Source of the DNA: Chlorobiaceae bacterium
Lineage (GTDB): Bacteria > Bacteroidota > Chlorobiia > Chlorobiales > Chlorobiaceae
Direction: 5' to 3'
Length of the DNA: 7,084 nucleotides
Assembly: GCA_013336025.1 (NCBI GenBank)
Contig: JAAXUM010000080.1
Location: 1 to 7,084 of the forward strand
A model generated the notes under the pieces. That model ran no database searches. It was not told where the DNA came from and saw only the letters and a list, made by a program, of their open reading frames with translations. The translations under genes and the position numbers were made by a program. Shown here in pieces: positions 1 to 5,937 of this stretch; positions within the stretch are counted from its first letter, which is position 1; the number at the start of each line of letters is the position of its first letter.

Positions 1-12
1 TTTTTCTTTTCC

Positions 13-103
13 TGGCGGAGAGGGAGGGATTCGAACCCTCGAGGGCTGTTACACCCTACCCGCTTTCCAGGCGAGCGCACTAGACCAACTATGCGACCTC
101 TCC
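13..103 (-). tRNA. tRNA-Ser (anticodon GGA), CCA encoded
   Basis: This serine tRNA decodes UCC and UCU. Read on the minus strand, a 7-bp acceptor stem (GGAGAGG with CCTCTCC, positions 97-103 and 17-23) is followed by discriminator G (16) and an encoded CCA (13-15). The anticodon loop is CTGGAAA (64-70), which gives anticodon GGA at 66-68. A long variable arm with an AGGG...CCCT stem marks a class II tRNA, as expected for serine. The T arm GAGGG-TTCGAAT-CCCTC is perfect. The gene is divergent from guaB. The 12 bases left of it are A-rich in the direction of transcription and hold no terminator, so its 3' processing or termination signals lie outside the window. Confidence 0.97.
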
Positions 104-230
104 ATTTTTTAAAGGCCTGTAATTTACATCATGTTTTTGATTTTTAAAAACTTATCCTTGATTAAGAGGCTGTATGGACTTATTTTTTCTCACCATTCCC
201 CTTTTTTACCCTGGAACTCCATGATTATCA

Positions 231-259
231 TTGCCATACAAATGTTCTGTTTTTGTAAA
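231..259 (+). promoter_or_regulatory. candidate sigma70-type promoter of guaB
   Basis: TTGCCA (231-236, five of six consensus -35 bases) is followed by a 17-bp spacer and TGTAAA (254-259, four of six consensus -10 bases). The expected start of transcription is near 266, giving a leader of about 40 nt before the guaB ATG. It is the best match I see in the 200-bp AT-rich gap 104-303, but the gap is AT-rich enough to give such matches by chance. I see no riboswitch and no obvious operator in the gap. For the tRNA on the other strand I see only a weak -10-like element and no good -35. Confidence 0.3.
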
Positions 260-303
260 TTGGCAAAAGAAATTTAAAGCAATCATTTTATATCGGCTTC
301 ACC

Positions 304-1797
304 ATGAACAAAATTCTTTACGAAGCACTGACGTTTGATGACGTTCTCCTTATTCCGGCATACTCTTGTGTTCTGCCGAAAGAGACCTCTGTTGCAAGCC
401 GTCTGACAAAAAACATAACACTCAATATCCCGATGGTGAGCGCGGCAATGGATACCGTTACGGAATCACGTCTTGCCATTGCGCTTGCCCGTGCCGGAGG
501 TATTGGCATCATCCATAAAAATCTGACCATCGAGGATCAGGCTCGGGAAGTCGCAAGGGTAAAACGGTATGAAAGCGGCATTATCCGCAACCCTTTTACT
601 CTTTTTGAAGATGCTACGATGCAGGACGCGCTCGATCTTATGTATAAACACTCCATCTCGGGAATTCCCGTCGTTGAGCATCCAAAAGCTGAAGGTGATG
701 CCTGCATGAAGCTGAAGGGGATTGTCACCAACAGGGATCTTCGCATTAAACCTGCGCTTGATGCGAAAATTTCGACGATCATGACCAGCAAAAACCTGAT
801 CACGGCTCGTGAGGATATCAGCCTGGAAAAAGCCGAACAGATTCTTCTGAAAAACAAGATTGAAAAACTGCTGATTACCGATGATGCAGGAAACCTGCTT
901 GGACTCATCACTTTCAAGGATATCCAGAAACGCAAGCAGTTTCCGAATGCATGCAAGGACAGTCAGGGACATCTGAGGGTCGGAGCCGCTGTAGGAATTC
1001 GCGCCAATACCATTGACAGAGTCAGAGCTCTCGTGAATGCAGGGGTTGATGTGGTTGCCGTGGATACTGCGCATGGTCACAGTCAGGCGGTGATAACGAT
1101 GGTTGAAACCATCAAGAAAGTCTATCCTGATCTGCAGGTTATTGCCGGTAACGTTGCTACACCGGATGCGGTGAGGGATCTTGTTGCAGCCGGCGCAGAC
1201 TGCGTGAAGATCGGTATCGGGCCGGGAAGCATCTGCACCACCAGAATTGTAGCCGGTGTCGGTATGCCCCAGTTTACCGCAATTCTGAACTGCGCAGAAG
1301 AGGCGGCAAAAACTGATACCCCGATTATTGCTGACGGCGGCATCAAGTACAGCGGCGATATTGCCAAAGCGCTTGCTGCAGGTGCCGATTCGGTGATGAT
1401 GGGCAGTATTTTTGCCGGTACTGATGAAAGTCCCGGTGAAACCATTCTTCTTGAAGGGAGAAAATTCAAGACCTATCGCGGTATGGGCTCTCTGGGAGCA
1501 ATGTCCGAACCGGAAGGCAGCAGCGACCGCTACTTCCAGGATGCTTCAAGCGAGTCGAAAAAGTATGTGCCTGAGGGTATTGAAGGCAGGATCCCTTCCA
1601 AAGGCAATCTTGATGAGGTGGTCTATCAATTGATCGGCGGTTTGAAATCTTCGATGGGCTACTGCGGAGTAAACAATATTGAAGAGCTGAAAAAGAATAC
1701 CCGGTTTGTGAGAATAACCTCTGCTGGTCTGAGAGAGAGTCACCCTCACGATGTCAAAATCACCAAGGAAGCACCAAACTACTCAACATCGATGTAA
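304..1797 (+). CDS. guaB: IMP dehydrogenase
   Basis: This enzyme oxidises IMP to XMP with NAD+, the first step from IMP towards GMP in the cytoplasm. It is 497 aa, a usual bacterial length. The TIM barrel starts at [11 protein letters not shown] (11-21) and resumes after two CBS domains inserted at about 95-212 (for example GIVTNRDLR at 139-147 and GLITFKDI at 200-207), which in this family bind regulatory nucleotides. Visible active-site elements are the NAD-side DTAHGHS (D254), GNVAT (282-286), the catalytic loop [11 protein letters not shown] with nucleophile Cys311, the IMP-phosphate loop DGGIK (344-348), the flap [10 protein letters not shown] (391-400) with the Arg409-Tyr410 base pair, and EGIEGR (424-429). 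All are intact, so the enzyme should be active. The ATG is secure: an in-frame TAA lies at 256-258 with no ATG, GTG or TTG between. No clear Shine-Dalgarno sequence precedes it. The gene stands alone; guaA is not adjacent within the window. Confidence 0.97.
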   Translation: MNKILYEALTFDDVLLIPAYSCVLPKETSVASRLTKNITLNIPMVSAAMDTVTESRLAIALARAGGIGIIHKNLTIEDQAREVARVKRYESGIIRNPFTLFEDATMQDALDLMYKHSISGIPVVEHPKAEGDACMKLKGIVTNRDLRIKPALDAKISTIMTSKNLITAREDISLEKAEQILLKNKIEKLLITDDAGNLLGLITFKDIQKRKQFPNACKDSQGHLRVGAAVGIRANTIDRVRALVNAGVDVVAVDTAHGHSQAVITMVETIKKVYPDLQVIAGNVATPDAVRDLVAAGADCVKIGIGPGSICTTRIVAGVGMPQFTAILNCAEEAAKTDTPIIADGGIKYSGDIAKALAAGADSVMMGSIFAGTDESPGETILLEGRKFKTYRGMGSLGAMSEPEGSSDRYFQDASSESKKYVPEGIEGRIPSKGNLDEVVYQLIGGLKSSMGYCGVNNIEELKKNTRFVRITSAGLRESHPHDVKITKEAPNYSTSM

Positions 1798-1815
1798 TCC
1801 ATACCGGTTTCACAT

Positions 1816-1865
1816 AAATGTAAAAAGTCCCGTAAGTCATATGACTTACGGGACTTTTTACATTT
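1816..1865. terminator. bidirectional intrinsic terminator between guaB and bchH
   Basis: A perfect 25-bp inverted repeat with no spacer, centred between 1840 and 1841 on CATATG. The core stem GTCCCGTAAGT...ACTTACGGGAC is flanked by AAAAA on the left and TTTTT on the right, so transcripts from either strand form a GC-containing hairpin followed by a U run. It starts 18 bp after the guaB stop and ends 26 bp before the stop of the convergent chelatase gene, where a shared terminator is expected. Confidence 0.92.
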
Positions 1866-1891
1866 CATCCTCTTAAAAAACGGATCCGGCT

Positions 1892-4800
1892 CTACTTGTC
1901 GTCCGTAAGCCCTTCCAGCCTGTCTTCAAGATCGGCATAGATCTCCTGAAGCTCATTGATAATATCCTGATCGGCTTTCCACATTCCTCTGCCGTGAGCC
2001 TCAAGCATTCTTCCGACAATGTTTTTGATTGCCTGCGGGTTGACCGTTGCAAGACGCTCTCTCATTTCAGGATCAAGGGCGTAGGTTTCAGCAGTCTTTT
2101 TGTAGACCCAGTCATCAACACTCTTGGTCACGGCATCCCAGCCGAGCATGTAGGTAACCCTGTTACTGATTTCGGCAGCTCCGCTGTGACCGTGTTTGAG
2201 CATTCCTTCAAACCATTTCGGGTTAAGCAGTTTTGAACGATACTCTACCCTTAGCGACTTTTCAGCATCGTCAACCTTGATATCGGAAGTGAAAGATTCA
2301 ACGTAGTTCAGCTTGACATCGCTGATTCTTGTATTTCTGCGACGTGCCGCAAGCTGGAGAGATCCCGATGATGAAAAATAGTGGTCGATATCGGAAATAC
2401 CGAACTCCGTTGAATCCACCTGATGCACCACACGATCCACCGAGCCGAGCAGGCTTTTAAGGATTTCGGTTTCTTTTTCCCCTTTGCGGCCACCGCCATA
2501 GGCGTTGCTGTTGCGGCGAATAAAGAGATCGTCAAGATCATTCTCGGTCTCCCATGCAGAGTCCTCAACCATATCATCAACATAGGTGCCGTATGCTCCG
2601 GGTGGCTGTGTAAACTGACGTGCCGTTGCACTTTCAAAATCCACACCGGTAGCCATTGCTTCCTCTACATGCTTTTTGACGTAGTTCATTTCTATCGGCT
2701 CATCTGCTTTTGCCGCATCCTTGATAAGCCGGTCAAGCTGGTCCATGAGAAGACCGAAAGCATCACGGAAAATCGGGCTGAGCTGCATCAGAACGTCGAT
2801 ACGTGGACGACGAAGCTTTTCAAGAGGCACCAGAGCGTAATGACTTATTTTTCCTGAGGCATCGTAGGACGGCTCAGCTCCAAAAAGCCTGATGGCAACC
2901 GCAACAGCTTCACCTTTTGTCTTGATCGTATCAAGTCCCCAGAGAACCTGGGCAATGGTTTCCGGATACATCCCGTCATTTTCCTGCAGGTGCTTTTCGA
3001 CCAGCTTGTCGGCAATGAGGGAACCGCGCTTGAAGGCAAGTTCTGACGGTATACGCCAAGGATCAATCGAGTGAATGTTTCGGCCTGAAGGCAGAACATT
3101 CATACCGTCACGAACAAGATCACCTCCTGGTCCCGAAGGGATATAACCACCGCTGAGCACTTTCAGCAGGGAATCCATCTCCGAATTGTTATCACGAAGT
3201 GCAAAGAGAATCTGGGTTCCTTCATCCCTGAGGCTCTCTAAAAACGGAACATCTGCGGGCTGAATTCTTCCACCGCCGGTTATGGAGGAAAAAACATCGC
3301 TGCTGCTTTTTTTGTCAAACAGCACCTGCTGAACATAGTCCCTGCATGCATGTTCGGCCCATTCGCGGAGGCGAATCGAGGCTTCATCACCCTTTCTCGA
3401 CTTGACGGCAAGCTCTTCGTAACTGCCGACATGACCATTTTTCCCCGAGGCATCGAGAAGAATATAGGGAAGACTGCGTCCGTTCTCTCCCCTGTTCTTC
3501 AGGGTTTCGGTAATGGTTATGATCTGTGATTCGAGAGGACTCGCTTCACCGAAAACATGCAGAGAGTTTGAGATCAGCCGGTTTTCAAGTTCTACAATAT
3601 AGCTGTAGAGACGGCTCACGAACTCGGAGAACGCCTCGCCTTCGATGAGCGGACAATCATCGGTAAGATTGAGCAGTTCGGCTTTCTGCATGATCGCCTC
3701 CTCAATACCCATTCCCTCAACATCTCCTCCCTTGCTGGTAATCGCTGCAAACTTTTCGCGGTAATCAACCAGAAGATCCTTCAGTGCCGGAAGCTCTTTG
3801 TAGAGACCTGCCCTTGAGAGTGGAGGCACCACATGAGAAACCATGGTAGCAAGGCCGCGTCGTTTGGCAATAGAGGATTCGCTCGGATTGTTTACCGGAT
3901 AGATATAGAGATGCGGCACCTCACCAAGAAGAGCGTCAGGCCAGCAATCACCGGTAAGACCTGTCTGCAGGCCAGGCATCCATTCCACCGATCCGTGCAT
4001 ACCCACATGCACCATGGCATGAGCCTGAAACTCCCTGCTGATCCACCGGTAAAAAGAGATATACTGATGGTGTGGAGTATTCGCCTTGTCAAAGAGCAAT
4101 TTCATGGGGTCACCCGCAACCCCCATTCTCGGCTGCACACCAATAAAGATATTTCCGAATCTGACACCACCGATAAAAACCTCTTTCTCGCCAACAGGCA
4201 CAATGTCACCGGGGAAATTCTGCCAGCGCTCTTCGATGCGTTCGCGCTCACGAGATGTTGTCAGACGGCGATACTGCTCGGCATCAACCTTGATCGCATC
4301 CGGCTTGTTCTGCTGAATCTCGTAGTCGGTTGCCTTGTCGAGTGCATGAAACAGTGCCTCTGCACTTTCAGGCAGCTGCCCTGTGTTGTATCCCTCTTTT
4401 TTCAGACGCTGCAGAATGGCAAAAAGTGTTTTCGGCACATCAAGCAGTGCTGCACTTGCTTTCTTGCCGAGACCAGGCGGATAGTCATATACAACAAAGG
4501 CAAGTTTCTTGTCACGATTTGCTGCAGCTCGCAGACGAAGCCATTGCTTAATGACCAGAGCAAGCCGTTCAATCCTTTCGGCAACGGTGACAATTTTACC
4601 ATCCTCAAGCGCACCGATAATAACAGGGCATATCGCGCCGTCCATTTCCGGAATTGAATAGGTAAAGGTGGTCTGCATCGGGGCGACACCGTAATCTTTC
4701 CATGATTCAAAATCCTGGGTCAATAGCGGTTGAGCAACAATATAGGGTGCATTAAGTTTTGACATTATCTCCTGACGGGCATCTGCAGCCGTACCCGGTT

Positions 4801-5725
4801 TTGTCGAACCGGCAGGACCTCCCACAAGACCGAAGCCCATCATATTGACGAGAGCGTCAATGTTTTCCTTTAAAAGCCAGTCCCTGACCAGCACATGCCC
4901 TTCTACACCCATGACAAAGGCAGGATAAATCGCAATACCGCTTTTTTCGAGAGATCTTATCGTATTGTCGATATAGGTTTTTTCCTGCAGCAGATGTTTA
5001 CGGAAAAAAAGCAACGCGATTTTCTGACCCTTGTCGAGATTGATCCCGCGTTTTTTCGACCAGTTTTTGAAGCTCTTCACATCCTTGAAATAAGCTGGAG
5101 CATCGGGATGATATAACCCCATATTCGGAACGTCAACGATAGCGCCCACTGTCACCGGCTCATTGAAGTACTCCCTGAGGATGAGCCGGAACATGTTCGC
5201 GATATTTTCGGCAGTTGGCTGCATCCAGTAAGAATAGACCATCAGCCAGTTCTTGAAATCCTTTGCCTTGTTGGGAACAAGCGGCAGAATTGTCCTCATG
5301 ATCTTCATGAGCTTCATGTAACCGTAAAGGGCATCTTCATCCTTCCCTTTGACCAGCATTTTAGCCACTTTTTTCACGATATCGGGCATACCGCTTTTAC
5401 CCTCTTCGACAACATAGCTTCCGACCTTTGTCAGGGCCATGGCCTCCGGCATCGATTCAAAGATAAAAACCGTTTTTTCATTACTGCTGGCATCAAGCTG
5501 CTCCTTGAACCAGTCAACCTGCTCCTTGAACTGAATCATGCTCATGAAAACACAATCAGCTTCCTGAATGGCTTTGGCCGCCTCAGGCGATTTTTTTTCA
5601 AGATCTATATCGCTGAGCTGCGTCAGTTCAGCTTCATTTCCCAGAAGACCCTTGATTTTTTTCCACAGTCCTGCATTGTATTGCTCAAGCCCTACAATAG
5701 CGGCAATTTTGCGGCGAGGTGACAT
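1892..5725 (-). CDS. bchH: magnesium chelatase subunit H (BchS-type paralog likely)
   Basis: This is the large porphyrin-binding subunit of magnesium chelatase. It holds protoporphyrin IX and, driven by the BchI-BchD AAA+ complex, receives Mg2+ to give Mg-protoporphyrin IX, the first committed step of bacteriochlorophyll synthesis. At 1277 aa it is full length for BchH. The N-terminal DUF3479-type region spans about 5-165 and the CobN/Mg-chelatase fold follows to near the end. Seen in the sequence are HVGMHGSVEWMPG (573-585; H573, H577, E581), YPVNNPSE (609-616) with AKRRG (620-624), SGRNIHSIDPWRIP (880-893) and the C-terminal EYRSKLLNPKWFEG (1161-1174) with HGHSGA (1178-1183) and LGWDA. The ATG is the only start after an in-frame TAA at 5747-5749; the leader lacks a Shine-Dalgarno sequence. 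The stop is TAG. Green sulfur bacteria carry three H paralogs (BchH, BchS, BchT). Position next to bchD suggests BchS, but only a phylogeny can decide. CobN of cobaltochelatase is less likely given the bchD neighbour. Confidence 0.96.
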   Translation of the reverse strand: MSPRRKIAAIVGLEQYNAGLWKKIKGLLGNEAELTQLSDIDLEKKSPEAAKAIQEADCVFMSMIQFKEQVDWFKEQLDASSNEKTVFIFESMPEAMALTKVGSYVVEEGKSGMPDIVKKVAKMLVKGKDEDALYGYMKLMKIMRTILPLVPNKAKDFKNWLMVYSYWMQPTAENIANMFRLILREYFNEPVTVGAIVDVPNMGLYHPDAPAYFKDVKSFKNWSKKRGINLDKGQKIALLFFRKHLLQEKTYIDNTIRSLEKSGIAIYPAFVMGVEGHVLVRDWLLKENIDALVNMMGFGLVGGPAGSTKPGTAADARQEIMSKLNAPYIVAQPLLTQDFESWKDYGVAPMQTTFTYSIPEMDGAICPVIIGALEDGKIVTVAERIERLALVIKQWLRLRAAANRDKKLAFVVYDYPPGLGKKASAALLDVPKTLFAILQRLKKEGYNTGQLPESAEALFHALDKATDYEIQQNKPDAIKVDAEQYRRLTTSRERERIEERWQNFPGDIVPVGEKEVFIGGVRFGNIFIGVQPRMGVAGDPMKLLFDKANTPHHQYISFYRWISREFQAHAMVHVGMHGSVEWMPGLQTGLTGDCWPDALLGEVPHLYIYPVNNPSESSIAKRRGLATMVSHVVPPLSRAGLYKELPALKDLLVDYREKFAAITSKGGDVEGMGIEEAIMQKAELLNLTDDCPLIEGEAFSEFVSRLYSYIVELENRLISNSLHVFGEASPLESQIITITETLKNRGENGRSLPYILLDASGKNGHVGSYEELAVKSRKGDEASIRLREWAEHACRDYVQQVLFDKKSSSDVFSSITGGGRIQPADVPFLESLRDEGTQILFALRDNNSEMDSLLKVLSGGYIPSGPGGDLVRDGMNVLPSGRNIHSIDPWRIPSELAFKRGSLIADKLVEKHLQENDGMYPETIAQVLWGLDTIKTKGEAVAVAIRLFGAEPSYDASGKISHYALVPLEKLRRPRIDVLMQLSPIFRDAFGLLMDQLDRLIKDAAKADEPIEMNYVKKHVEEAMATGVDFESATARQFTQPPGAYGTYVDDMVEDSAWETENDLDDLFIRRNSNAYGGGRKGEKETEILKSLLGSVDRVVHQVDSTEFGISDIDHYFSSSGSLQLAARRRNTRISDVKLNYVESFTSDIKVDDAEKSLRVEYRSKLLNPKWFEGMLKHGHSGAAEISNRVTYMLGWDAVTKSVDDWVYKKTAETYALDPEMRERLATVNPQAIKNIVGRMLEAHGRGMWKADQDIINELQEIYADLEDRLEGLTDDK

Positions 5726-5794
5726 GATAAATGAAAGTGATAAGCATTAGATAAAAGTCGTTTTTTCACAACAACTGTTCGACCAATATATATA

Positions 5795-5823
5795 ATTATA
5801 CGGCAACCGCATAAAATTACAGG
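5795..5823 (-). promoter_or_regulatory. candidate proximal promoter of bchH (perfect -10, poor -35)
   Basis: On the minus strand a perfect -10 hexamer TATAAT occupies 5800-5795. At a 17-bp spacing the -35 position (5823-5818) reads CCTGTA, a poor match. Transcription would start near 5788, leaving a leader of about 63 nt. The poor -35 would suit a promoter that needs an activator, but this is inference. TATAATTATA is itself a palindrome, so the -10 match also occurs on the other strand. Confidence 0.35.
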
Positions 5824-5840
5824 CTAAACATATATAGCCT
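5821..5840. promoter_or_regulatory. short dyad, possible operator upstream of bchH
   Basis: AGGCTA (5821-5826) and TAGCCT (5835-5840) form a 6-bp inverted repeat with an 8-bp spacer, centre to centre about 14 bp, the size of a site for a dimeric helix-turn-helix regulator. It overlaps the -35 position of the proximal promoter candidate and the -10 of the distal one. It is too short to count as a terminator. No regulator is known to me for this sequence. Confidence 0.3.
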
Positions 5841-5858
5841 ATACAAAAAACATAACAA
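5831..5858 (-). promoter_or_regulatory. candidate distal promoter of bchH
   Basis: On the minus strand TTGTTA (5858-5853, four of six -35 bases) is followed by a 16-bp spacer and TATATA (5836-5831, five of six -10 bases). It lies upstream of the TATAAT candidate and downstream of the bchD terminator, so it could drive bchH independently. The surrounding DNA is very AT-rich and chance matches are likely. Confidence 0.28.
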
Positions 5859-5892
5859 TTGTAATCTAATAAAAGAAAGAGGCAAAAAATTC

Positions 5893-5932
5893 CTGGACTT
5901 CCCGTTTTGTAAGCGAAAAACGGGAAGTCCAG
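5893..5932 (-). terminator. intrinsic terminator of bchD
   Basis: A perfect 16-bp stem (CTGGACTTCCCGTTTT at 5893-5908 with its complement at 5917-5932) encloses an 8-nt loop. Read in the direction of bchD, the hairpin begins 5 nt after the TGA stop and is followed by GAATTTTTT (5892-5884), a typical U run. On the plus strand it is followed by A-rich sequence, so it acts in one direction only. Confidence 0.87.
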
Positions 5933-5937
5933 AAAAA

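Noticed and set aside
1..103. tRNA-Ser as an integration site of a mobile element
   Set aside because: No integrase, no direct repeat of the tRNA 3' end elsewhere in the window, and the genes to its right are core metabolism. The left side is not visible.
221..277. Leader frame of 18 codons (MIIIAIQMFCFCKLAKEI) ending 26 bp before guaB
   Set aside because: It has only a weak GGA upstream, overlaps the best promoter candidate and encodes no His/Trp-type attenuator signal or hairpin. A frame this short is expected by chance.
466..1080. Minus-strand open frame of 204 codons antisense to guaB
   Set aside because: It is entirely within the intact IMP dehydrogenase gene, with no domain and no start signals; explained by codon bias of guaB.
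3833..4657. Plus-strand open frame of 274 codons antisense to the chelatase H gene
   Set aside because: It lies wholly inside the conserved H subunit coding region, its product shows no recognisable motif and has an odd His/Arg/Cys-rich make-up, and no promoter or ribosome site precedes it. It is a shadow frame.
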